Assembly (NCBI GenBank): GCA_016649795.1
Contig: JAENWZ010000006.1
Span: forward strand, 1-23,747
Direction: 5' to 3'
From: Proteiniphilum sp.
GTDB taxonomy: Bacteria; Bacteroidota; Bacteroidia; Bacteroidales; Dysgonomonadaceae
Length of the DNA: 23,747 bases
Position 1 is the first letter of the stretch; each line of letters begins with the position of its first letter. Under the pieces are notes generated by a model. It made no database searches. It was not told the origin of the DNA and saw nothing but the letters and a program-made list of their open reading frames with translations. The position numbers were made by a program, and so were the translations under genes. Shown here piece after piece: positions 15,754 through 21,994 of the stretch.

Positions 15754-17712
15754 TTACGCATCGATATTGGCATAGGTTGCATTCTCCTCTATGAACTCAC
15801 GTCGTGGCGGCACCTCTTCGCCCATGAGCATGGTGAAAATGATATCAGCATCAGCGGTATTTTCAATCGTCACCTGCTTCAGCAGACGATTCTCAGGATT
15901 CATCGTAGTAAACCAAAGCTGCTCGGCATTCATCTCACCAAGACCTTTGTAGCGTTGTGAGTGTACCGCATTCTCGTTTCCGTCGGCATATTTTTCAATA
16001 AAATCCAGCCTCTGCCGCTCATTGTAACAATACTCCTCTGCTTTACCCTTCTTACACAGGTAGAGCGGTGGTGTTGCAATATAAACATAACCGTTTTCGA
16101 TGAGTGGACGCATGTATCGGAAAAAGAATGTAAGAATAAGCGTATCGATATGACTACCATCCACATCGGCGTCGGTCATCAGTATAATCTTGTGGTATCT
16201 CAGTTTTTTAATGTTCAGCTCCTTGGAATCATCTTCTGTTCCAATGCTAACGCCCAATGCAGTATAAATGTTCTTTATCTCATCACTTTCCAGCACCTTG
16301 TGCGGCATCGCTTTCTCCACGTTGAGTATCTTTCCGCGAAGGGGAAGGATCGCCTGGAACATGCGGTTACGACCCTGCTTGGCGGTACCACCGGCAGAAT
16401 CGCCCTCCACGAGGAACAATTCACTCAATATCGGGTCTTTGCTGGAGCAGTCGGCCAGCTTCCCGGGCAACCCGGCACCTGACAGGGGCGATTTACGCTG
16501 TACCATCTCGCGCGCTTTACGGGCCGCCTGACGGGCAGTTGCTGCCAGAATCACTTTCTCTACAATCACCCTGGCATCTTTCGGATGCTCCTCAAGGTAG
16601 TACTTCAATGCCTCCCCTGTAGCCTGATCCACAGCACCGATCACCTCACTGTTACCCAGTTTGGTCTTGGTCTGTCCCTCAAACTGAGGCTCCTGTACCT
16701 TAACCGATAGTACAGCTGTGAGCCCTTCGCGGAAATCATCACCGCTGATCTCCACCTTCACCTTCTCAAGCAATTTGGAATCTTCGGCATATTTCTTCAG
16801 CGTCCGTGACAACCCTCTCCGGAAACCGGTGAGATGCGTCCCCCCTTCAATGGTGTTGATATTGTTCACATAGGAGAAGATATTCTCGTTGTAGGTATCA
16901 TTGTAGGTCATCGCGATCTCAATGGGGATACCATTCTTCTCCGTAACGATGTGAATAGGCACCTGGATAAGGGTGTCCTTGTTCTTGTCGATATAACGTA
17001 CGAACTCCTCCAGTCCTGTTTCGGAGAAAAAGCGTTCTGTCTTAAACGATCCGTCCTCCCTCGCTGTACGCATATCTGTGAGCGTCAGCGTGAGACCGGC
17101 ATTCAGGAAAGCCAGCTCCCGCAACCGGGTGGCCAGGGTATCGTACCGGTACTCCAGGACGGTGAAGACTGTATCATCCGGCTTGAAGGTGATCACCGTT
17201 CCGTTCTCTTTTGTTTCGCCTGTGATTTTCACATCTGCATAGGGCTTACCCTGACAATACTCCTGCATGTAAATCTTCCCGTTCTTGTGTACCTCGGCTT
17301 TCAAATAGATAGAGAGTGCATTCACACAGGAAACACCCACACCGTGAAGCCCCCCGGAAACCTTATATGACCCCTTGTCGAACTTACCTCCGGCGTGGAG
17401 CACGGTGAGCACCACCTCCAGCGCAGATTTTTTCTCTTTCTCGTGAAAATCTACCGGGATACCCCGCCCGTTATCTTTCACCGTGATGGAATTATCCTCG
17501 TTGATGATGACATCGATCTCTGAACAGTAGCCGGCAAGCGCCTCATCGATGGAGTTATCCACCACCTCATACGCCAGATGATGAAGCCCCTTCTCGCTGA
17601 TATCACCTATATACATCGCCGGGCGTTTGCGAACAGCTTCAAGCCCCTCGAGCACCTGGATATTTTGTGCGGAATAACTCCCGCTGGCTAATTTTTTTTC
17701 TTCTTCTGACAT
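15754..17712 (-). CDS. gyrB: DNA gyrase subunit B
   Basis: ATPase subunit of DNA gyrase, which introduces negative supercoils with GyrA. Seen: the GHKL ATPase (IQVLEGLEAVRKRPAMYIGD, VVDNSIDEALAGYC, VKDNGRGIP, GGLHGVGVSCVNALS), the transducer (NNINTIEGGTHLTGFRRGL) and the TOPRIM domain with EGDSAGG, PLRGKILNVEKA and MTDADVDGSHI. The C-terminal RYKGLGEMNAEQLW follows. The open frame can be extended to a TTG at 17721, but the ATG at 17712 gives 652 residues beginning MSEEEKK, which suits Bacteroidales GyrB, so I use it. It has its own promoter near 17787-17817 and leads a minus-strand run of five genes. The 204 nt between gyrB and rpsT hold this promoter and the rpsT terminator. Confidence 0.97.
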   Translation of the reverse strand: MSEEEKKLASGSYSAQNIQVLEGLEAVRKRPAMYIGDISEKGLHHLAYEVVDNSIDEALAGYCSEIDVIINEDNSITVKDNGRGIPVDFHEKEKKSALEVVLTVLHAGGKFDKGSYKVSGGLHGVGVSCVNALSIYLKAEVHKNGKIYMQEYCQGKPYADVKITGETKENGTVITFKPDDTVFTVLEYRYDTLATRLRELAFLNAGLTLTLTDMRTAREDGSFKTERFFSETGLEEFVRYIDKNKDTLIQVPIHIVTEKNGIPIEIAMTYNDTYNENIFSYVNNINTIEGGTHLTGFRRGLSRTLKKYAEDSKLLEKVKVEISGDDFREGLTAVLSVKVQEPQFEGQTKTKLGNSEVIGAVDQATGEALKYYLEEHPKDARVIVEKVILAATARQAARKAREMVQRKSPLSGAGLPGKLADCSSKDPILSELFLVEGDSAGGTAKQGRNRMFQAILPLRGKILNVEKAMPHKVLESDEIKNIYTALGVSIGTEDDSKELNIKKLRYHKIILMTDADVDGSHIDTLILTFFFRYMRPLIENGYVYIATPPLYLCKKGKAEEYCYNERQRLDFIEKYADGNENAVHSQRYKGLGEMNAEQLWFTTMNPENRLLKQVTIENTADADIIFTMLMGEEVPPRREFIEENATYANIDA

Positions 17713-17786
17713 TTCTTTCAATCTTTATTAAATCTCTCTGTGAATTAGCGCCTTACAACGGCTTAGTAGGATCTTTTAAAATCGAA

Positions 17787-17817
17787 CAAATATACGAAAA
17801 AATCGCCTCTGATGCAA
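17787..17817 (-). promoter_or_regulatory. Bacteroidetes promoter for gyrB
   Basis: Read on the minus strand, TTG (17817-17815) and TATATTTG (17794-17787) are 20 nt apart, a good -33/-7 pair. Transcription would begin near 17783, giving a leader of about 70 nt before the ATG at 17712. Confidence 0.55.
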
Positions 17818-17859
17818 CCCTTTTTGTTTTTTTTAGGAACGCTCTTCAAGATGATTCAC

Positions 17860-17892
17860 ACAAAAAGAGCCGGACATACCTGTCCGGCTCTC
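17860..17892 (-). terminator. Rho-independent terminator of rpsT
   Basis: A perfect 11-bp stem AGAGCCGGACA (17866-17876) / TGTCCGGCTCT (17881-17891) with a 4-nt loop. On the minus strand it is followed by TTTTTGTG, so it terminates transcription coming from rpsT, whose stop lies 25 nt upstream. Confidence 0.88.
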
Positions 17893-17916
17893 TGTATGAG
17901 TTTAGTTGCATAGAAA

Positions 17917-18171
17917 TCAGCTCAAGCTGTTCACATGTGTAGCTAATTTCGATTTCAGGTTGTTGGCTTTATTCTGGTGAATAACATTCTTCTTTGCCAG
18001 CTTGTCCAACATAGAGCAAACCTCGGGATACAACTTCTGAGCCTCCTCTTTAGTTGTTGTTGCACGTAATTTACGAACCTGTCCTCTCGTGGTACGAGAT
18101 GCATACCTGTTAGCTATACGACGCACTTTGGTTTGTCTGATTCTTTTTTCTGATGATTTGTGATTTGCCAT
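17917..18171 (-). CDS. rpsT: 30S ribosomal protein S20
   Basis: An 84-residue basic ribosomal protein that binds 16S rRNA in the body of the small subunit. The N-terminus MANHKSSEKRIRQTKVRRIANRY and the helical, Lys/Arg/Ala-rich remainder are typical for S20. It lies 38 nt downstream of tRNA-Glu on the same strand with no terminator between them, so the tRNA is probably processed from a joint transcript. A strong terminator follows at 17860-17892. Confidence 0.96.
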   Translation of the reverse strand: MANHKSSEKRIRQTKVRRIANRYASRTTRGQVRKLRATTTKEEAQKLYPEVCSMLDKLAKKNVIHQNKANNLKSKLATHVNSLS

Positions 18172-18209
18172 TTTATTGACGCCTATGTTTAATTCTTATA
18201 TATAATATG

Positions 18210-18281
18210 TAGCCCATAGGGGAGTCGAACCCCTCTTTCAAGAATGAAAATCTTACGTCCTAACCGATAGACGAATGGGCC
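18210..18281 (-). tRNA. tRNA-Glu (anticodon TTC)
   Basis: A 72-nt cloverleaf on the minus strand: acceptor GGCCCAT/ATGGGCT (G1 opposite T72 as wobble), D arm with GTC/GAC around CGGTTAG, anticodon arm with loop TTTTCAT (anticodon TTC), T arm AGGGG-TTCGACT-CCCCT and discriminator A. CCA is not encoded (CAT follows), so it is added after transcription. The 5' end faces the promoter at 18333-18363, and rpsT follows downstream. Confidence 0.96.
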
Positions 18282-18332
18282 CTGTTCGGGCGTTAACCCC
18301 ATTTAAATATTTCAATATCTAAATTGCGGGTG

Positions 18333-18363
18333 CAAATATAGAACCTTTTTCCGAAAGCACAAA
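18333..18363 (-). promoter_or_regulatory. Bacteroidetes promoter for tRNA-Glu and rpsT
   Basis: On the minus strand TTTG (18363-18360) and TATATTTG (18340-18333) are separated by 19 nt, a near-perfect -33/-7 pair. The start would fall near 18329, about 48 nt before the mature tRNA. It is the minus-strand half of the divergent, AT-rich 333-nt region 18282-18614 that separates it from rpmH; the plus-strand half holds the rpmH promoter and leader. Confidence 0.65.
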
Positions 18364-18451
18364 ACTTTTTTTACACAAATCGCCAATTTTCTTTTAGACC
18401 CCTTTTATATATGGTCAAAAGCAGAAAATACGTTTTTTTACCCTGTTACTA

Positions 18452-18482
18452 TTGGTGTATTCAAATATTTTTCCTAAATTTG
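18452..18482 (+). promoter_or_regulatory. Bacteroidetes promoter for rpmH
   Basis: TTG (18452-18454) and TAAATTTG (18475-18482) are separated by 20 nt, matching the -33/-7 consensus. Transcription would begin near 18486 and leave a leader of about 125-130 nt before rpmH, unusually long for this window. The leader holds a 4-residue mini-ORF and a Fur-box-like palindrome. Confidence 0.6.
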
Positions 18483-18527
18483 CACCCCTAAATAAATGTT
18501 GAAACAACAGACAAATAATATAATCGT

Positions 18528-18542
18528 ATGAAACGAGCATGA
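18528..18542 (+). other. Mini-ORF (Met-Lys-Arg-Ala, stop-stop) in the rpmH leader
   Basis: ATG AAA CGA GCA followed by TGA and TAA in frame. Its upstream context AATCGTATGAAA is identical to that of rpmH itself (18611-18620 region), and rpmH also begins Met-Lys-Arg. It may be a translated leader peptide that influences ribosome access to rpmH, a decayed duplicate of the rpmH start, or chance in an AT-rich leader. Confidence 0.25.
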
Positions 18543-18553
18543 TAATCATTATC
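18535..18553 (+). promoter_or_regulatory. Fur-box-like palindrome in the rpmH leader
   Basis: GAGCATGATAATCATTATC matches 17 of 19 positions of the classical Fur box GATAATGATAATCATTATC, and its core GATAATCATTATC is a perfect 6-1-6 palindrome. It lies about 50 nt after the predicted transcription start of rpmH. Binding by Fur in this organism is unproven, and the mini-ORF overlaps it. Confidence 0.3.
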
Positions 18554-18614
18554 ACACAAGTAGATGATTAAAGCGAGTTACATACACCAAAATGAAACAA
18601 AATAAATTAATCGT

Positions 18615-18761
18615 ATGAAAAGAACATTCCAACCCTCTAACAGAAAGAGAAAAAACAAACACGGATTCCGTACCAGAATGGCTTCTAAAAACGGAAGGAA
18701 AGTGCTTGCATCTCGTCGCGCCAAAGGCAGAACAAGACTCACTGTATCCGACGAATATTAA
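18615..18761 (+). CDS. rpmH: 50S ribosomal protein L34
   Basis: A 48-residue, highly basic ribosomal protein beginning MKRTFQPSNRKRKNKHGF and continuing RMASKNGRKVLASRRAKG, the invariant L34 pattern. The end at VSDEY is slightly shorter than the roughly 50-residue forms I recall in Bacteroides. It has its own promoter and terminator, so it is a monocistronic unit divergent from tRNA-Glu-rpsT. Confidence 0.97.
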   Translation: MKRTFQPSNRKRKNKHGFRTRMASKNGRKVLASRRAKGRTRLTVSDEY

Positions 18762-18782
18762 TCATAAAGATATTTCCGGAAG

Positions 18783-18820
18783 AAACAGGAATAGGGCTTT
18801 TCCCTATTCCTGTTTTTTAT
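18783..18820 (+). terminator. Rho-independent terminator of rpmH
   Basis: A perfect 14-bp stem AAACAGGAATAGGG (18783-18796) / CCCTATTCCTGTTT (18802-18815) with a 5-nt loop, followed by further T residues. It starts 21 nt after the rpmH stop. Confidence 0.92.
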
Positions 18821-18897
18821 TGTACATTATTGTCCCTATTTAACTCTATCATCTCTCTTTTTCCATTTCTCTCTCTCTGTATATATCATTTTTTTTG

Positions 18898-18905
18898 TAT
18901 TTTTG
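18898..18905 (+). promoter_or_regulatory. Bacteroidetes -7 box (TATTTTTG) ahead of the PASTA gene
   Basis: TATTTTTG fits TAnnTTTG and would start transcription near 18909, some 34 nt before the ATG at 18943. The region upstream is a CT-rich tract (18869-18879) with no clear -33 TTG. The preceding rpmH terminator makes an independent promoter here likely. Confidence 0.45.
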
Positions 18906-18942
18906 TATCCGGTAAGTTTATGCACTTATACTATCGATTGTT

Positions 18943-19608
18943 ATGAGCAAAAAACAGACAAAGAAATTCATTTTTGGTAACAGCATCCTGAAAAATCTGC
19001 TGATTATCATGGTTAGCAGTCTGCTTCTTATTCTGCTGGCACTGTTATTCCTGAGCATCTACACGAGGCGCGGACATAATTTGGTGGTACCCCCACTCGA
19101 AGGGCTTCAGGTAGAGGAGGCAAACACTATCCTGAATGCCAAAGGACTGCATGCCGCGGTGGTTGATTCCATCTACAACCGCGATGCCGTTCCCGGTGCC
19201 ATCATGGATCAAACACCCAAGGGTGGCAATAAAGTTAAGGAGGGGCGCTCCATATATATAACGATCTATTCTAAAAGCCCTCAGCAGATCGCCGTTCCCG
19301 GGCTGGTAGACTATTCCACCCGTCAGGCAACAGCTCTGTTGAACTCAATGGGGTTCACCCAAATGACAATAGAGGAGGTACCCTCGGAATATTCCGGTTT
19401 GGTGATGGCAGTGAAATATAGGGGAAAAACACTCGTGCCCGAAGAGAAGATACCCGCCGGCTCGCCCCTGACATTGGTTGTAACCAGTGGTGTGCTTGCC
19501 GATTCGCTAAGAGTTGACAATGAATACATTGTGCCACCGGGTCAGGTAGACAACGGCAGCAATATTCAACCGGCGAGAGAGGGAGAGCTTGACAATTCAT
19601 TTTTCTAA
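18943..19608 (+). CDS. Single-pass membrane PASTA-domain protein
   Basis: A 221-residue protein with a short basic cytoplasmic start, one transmembrane helix (about 17-42) and a periplasmic part. Two PASTA domains are visible: about 46-109 (VVPPLEGLQVEEANTILNAKGL to VKEGRSIYITIYS) and about 113-184 (AVPGLVDYSTRQATALLNSMGF to IPAGSPLTLVVTSG). A proline- and asparagine-rich tail follows. PASTA domains bind peptidoglycan fragments or beta-lactams in Ser/Thr kinases and PBPs, but no kinase or transpeptidase domain is attached here. It is 11 nt upstream of the RluD gene and near ddl, which fits a cell-envelope role; its real function is unknown. Confidence 0.88.
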   Translation: MSKKQTKKFIFGNSILKNLLIIMVSSLLLILLALLFLSIYTRRGHNLVVPPLEGLQVEEANTILNAKGLHAAVVDSIYNRDAVPGAIMDQTPKGGNKVKEGRSIYITIYSKSPQQIAVPGLVDYSTRQATALLNSMGFTQMTIEEVPSEYSGLVMAVKYRGKTLVPEEKIPAGSPLTLVVTSGVLADSLRVDNEYIVPPGQVDNGSNIQPAREGELDNSFF

Positions 19609-19619
19609 CATATAACTCA

Positions 19620-20699
19620 GTGACTGATAACACTTTAGACGAGATAGACTTTTTACAGTACGAGGATGAAGACCTGACGGAGGAATCCCCTGACAAGGAT
19701 CAGATGTATGAACACTATCGATTTGTAGCCGATAAAGGACAGAATCAGCTGCGAATCGATAAATTTTTATCCGTTCGGATAGAGGGAATCTCGAGGAACA
19801 GGATCCAGCAGGCTGCAGATGCAAACTGCATCCTGGTGAACGAGCAGCCGGTGAAATCGAACTACAGGGTGAAACCGCTCGATGTAATCTCTATTGTGAT
19901 GGACAGGCCCCGCCGTGAGCTGGAGGTCATCCCCGAGAATATCCCGCTGAACATCGTTTACGAAGATGATGAGCTGATGGTCATCAACAAACCTGCCGGG
20001 ATGGTGGTACATCCCGGGCATGGCAATTACAGCGGTACACTGGTCAATGCGGTGGCGTATCATCTGCAACACGACAACATCATTGATCTCGATGATCCCA
20101 GACTGGGGCTGGTACACCGGATAGATAAAGACACCTCCGGGTTGCTACTCGTGGCCAAGACTCCCGAAGCCAAGACGCTCCTCTCAGCTCAGTTCTACAG
20201 GAAAGAGACGAAACGATTCTACGTAGCCCTCGTTTGGGGGAACGTGGCAGAAGAGAGCGGGACCATAGAGGGCAATATCGGCCGCGACCCCAAAGACAGG
20301 CTGATGATGCGTGTATTTCCCGATGGTGATCACGGTAAAACAGCCGTCACCCACTACACCGTACTGGAACGGTTCAGTTATGTCACCCTGGTACAGTGTC
20401 GGCTGGAGACAGGACGGACACACCAGATCCGTGTGCATATGAAACAACTGGGACACCCTCTTTTCAATGATGCACGTTACGGCGGCCATGAGGTACTCCG
20501 GGGTACTCATTTTGCAAAATACAAACAGTTTGTCTATAATTGTTTCACTCTCTGTCCGCGCCAGTGCCTGCATGCCCGCACACTGGGGTTCATCCATCCT
20601 AAAACAAAGGAGGAGATATATATGGAGAGCGAGATACCGGAAGATATGCAGGCGGTGATAAACAGATGGCGGGCTTACACCGCATCGAGAGAAATATAG
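19620..20699 (+). CDS. rluD: RluA-family 23S rRNA pseudouridine synthase, RluD-like
   Basis: Isomerises uridines to pseudouridine; RluD acts on helix 69 of 23S rRNA (positions 1911, 1915, 1917 in E. coli). Seen: an acidic N-terminal stretch, an S4 RNA-binding domain (about 45-95, LRIDKFLSVRIEGISRNRIQ), then the catalytic domain with INKPAGMVVHPGHGNYSGTLVNA, GLVHRIDKDTSGLLLVAK (catalytic Asp169) and GRTHQIRVHMKQLGHPL. S4 domain plus length of 359 residues suggest RluD over RluA or RluC. The start is GTG at 19620, 11 nt after the PASTA gene; the first ATG in frame would lose 28 residues but keep the S4 domain. ddl follows after 27 nt. Confidence 0.92.
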   Translation: MTDNTLDEIDFLQYEDEDLTEESPDKDQMYEHYRFVADKGQNQLRIDKFLSVRIEGISRNRIQQAADANCILVNEQPVKSNYRVKPLDVISIVMDRPRRELEVIPENIPLNIVYEDDELMVINKPAGMVVHPGHGNYSGTLVNAVAYHLQHDNIIDLDDPRLGLVHRIDKDTSGLLLVAKTPEAKTLLSAQFYRKETKRFYVALVWGNVAEESGTIEGNIGRDPKDRLMMRVFPDGDHGKTAVTHYTVLERFSYVTLVQCRLETGRTHQIRVHMKQLGHPLFNDARYGGHEVLRGTHFAKYKQFVYNCFTLCPRQCLHARTLGFIHPKTKEEIYMESEIPEDMQAVINRWRAYTASREI

Positions 20700-20726
20700 A
20701 TGATCAGATAAACAGATCAGAGTGAA

Positions 20727-21725
20727 ATGAAAAAAAACATTGCTATTATTTGGGGAGGATACTCTTCGGAAAAAGTTGTTTCGGAGATGAGTGCTGCCGG
20801 TATCTGCTCCTTCATCGACAAGGAGAGATACAACATCTACAGGGTGATGATCGATCGGGAGGTATGGGAAGTGGATTATGACGGTACCGGTATCCCTCTC
20901 AATAAAAATGATTTCAGTTTCATAGCAGATAAACAACACATAGTGTTCGATTTTGCCTATATCACCATCCACGGTACCCCCGGTGAAGACGGCACCCTCC
21001 AGGGCTATCTCGATATGCTCGGCATCCCCTACTCCAACTGTGGTGTGCTGGCATCAGCACTTACATTCAACAAATTTACCTGTAACAATTTCCTGAAGAG
21101 TTTCGGGATTGAGGTGGCCAACTCTGTTATCCTGAGAAAAAACGAACATTACCGCACCGGGGAGATCATTTCCCGGCTGGGGTTGCCACTCTTCGTAAAG
21201 CCCAACGCGGGAGGATCGAGCTTTGCCACAACGAAAGTGAAAGAGCCCTCACAACTGGAGAGTGCCATAGAGGAGGCTTTCCTTGAAGCCCCGGAGGTGA
21301 TTATCGAGTGTTTCATCTCAGGCACGGAAGTAACCGGAGGCTGTTTCGAGACCTACAAAGGATTTACGGTACTGCCACTTACAGAGGTGGTCACCTCTAA
21401 TGAGTTTTTCGACTACAATGCCAAGTATCTCGGAGAGGTGGAGGAGATCACGCCGGCACGTATTTCCGATGAGATCACCCTCTCCATACAACAGGAAACA
21501 GAACGTATCTACCGGCTCATTGGAGCCAGGGGCATCGTTCGTGCCGACTATATCCTGTCAGACAACAGACCGGTACTGCTGGAAGTGAATACCACACCCG
21601 GGATGACCACTACAAGCTTTATCCCGCAGCAGGTGGCCGCAGCAGGGATGAATATGAGAGATGTTCTTACCGATATTATTGAATATGAATATCACAAACA
21701 TAAGGAAAATTGTAAAGGAAGATAG
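20727..21725 (+). CDS. ddl: D-alanine--D-alanine ligase
   Basis: Cytosolic ATP-grasp enzyme that joins two D-alanines for peptidoglycan precursors. Seen: an N-terminal domain with IAIIWGGYSSEKVVSEMSA and ITIHGTPGEDGTLQGYLDML, then ATP-grasp segments LPLFVKPNAGGSSFATTKV, IIECFISGTEVTGGCF, ARGIVRADYILSDNRPVLLEVNTTPGMT. The length of 332 residues is normal. It is 27 nt after the pseudouridine synthase and is the last gene of the PASTA-rluD-ddl run; a 269-nt AT-rich gap follows. Confidence 0.95.
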   Translation: MKKNIAIIWGGYSSEKVVSEMSAAGICSFIDKERYNIYRVMIDREVWEVDYDGTGIPLNKNDFSFIADKQHIVFDFAYITIHGTPGEDGTLQGYLDMLGIPYSNCGVLASALTFNKFTCNNFLKSFGIEVANSVILRKNEHYRTGEIISRLGLPLFVKPNAGGSSFATTKVKEPSQLESAIEEAFLEAPEVIIECFISGTEVTGGCFETYKGFTVLPLTEVVTSNEFFDYNAKYLGEVEEITPARISDEITLSIQQETERIYRLIGARGIVRADYILSDNRPVLLEVNTTPGMTTTSFIPQQVAAAGMNMRDVLTDIIEYEYHKHKENCKGR

Positions 21726-21840
21726 GCTTGAGAACCATTACCCTTCCGGCCTTTTTCATCCTAAATTAGAATTGAAATGATATAATCTTTCTTAGTTGTT
21801 ATTTTCTTTCTGTATTACAAATCATTTAAAAAAAATAGAC

Positions 21841-21848
21841 TATATTTG
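21841..21848 (+). promoter_or_regulatory. Bacteroidetes -7 box (TATATTTG) in the AT-rich gap before the acyltransferase
   Basis: TATATTTG is an exact consensus match; a -33 TTG is not clear. The predicted start near 21852 would give a leader of about 140 nt to the acyltransferase ATG at 21995. A 37-codon open frame (21856-21969) begins 8 nt after the box. The rest of the 21726-21994 gap shows no RNA gene or strong terminator. Confidence 0.5.
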
Positions 21849-21994
21849 CAGGCAAATGAATGACAAAAATTCAATATATCTACATGATTACTATGTAATT
21901 ACATCAACATATTTACGCTCGTTTCATAAATTCGTTACACTCTTATATTCTTTTCAGTATAAAAGATGAATGATGACTATTAAACTTTAAAAAA

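Noticed and set aside
17713..17721. Longer gyrB starting at a TTG (adds Met-Lys-Glu)
   Set aside because: An ATG three codons later gives the expected length and N-terminus, so the TTG is unlikely to be the start.
18282..18614. Possible origin of replication between tRNA-Glu-rpsT-gyrB and rpmH (AT-rich, gyrB and rpmH are origin neighbours in many bacteria)
   Set aside because: No convincing DnaA box (TTATCCACA type) was found; TTATCACAC at 18549 does not fit, and dnaA, dnaN and rnpA are absent. The AT content is explained by two divergent promoters and a leader.
18869..18879. CT-dinucleotide tract before the PASTA gene as a phase-variable repeat
   Set aside because: Short (about five units), outside any reading frame and not between -33 and -7 at a clear promoter; little evidence for slippage control.
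21712..21766. Terminator after ddl (GGAAG ... CTTCC then CTTTTTC)
   Set aside because: The arms are only about 5 bp with a loop of more than 20 nt; too weak to call.
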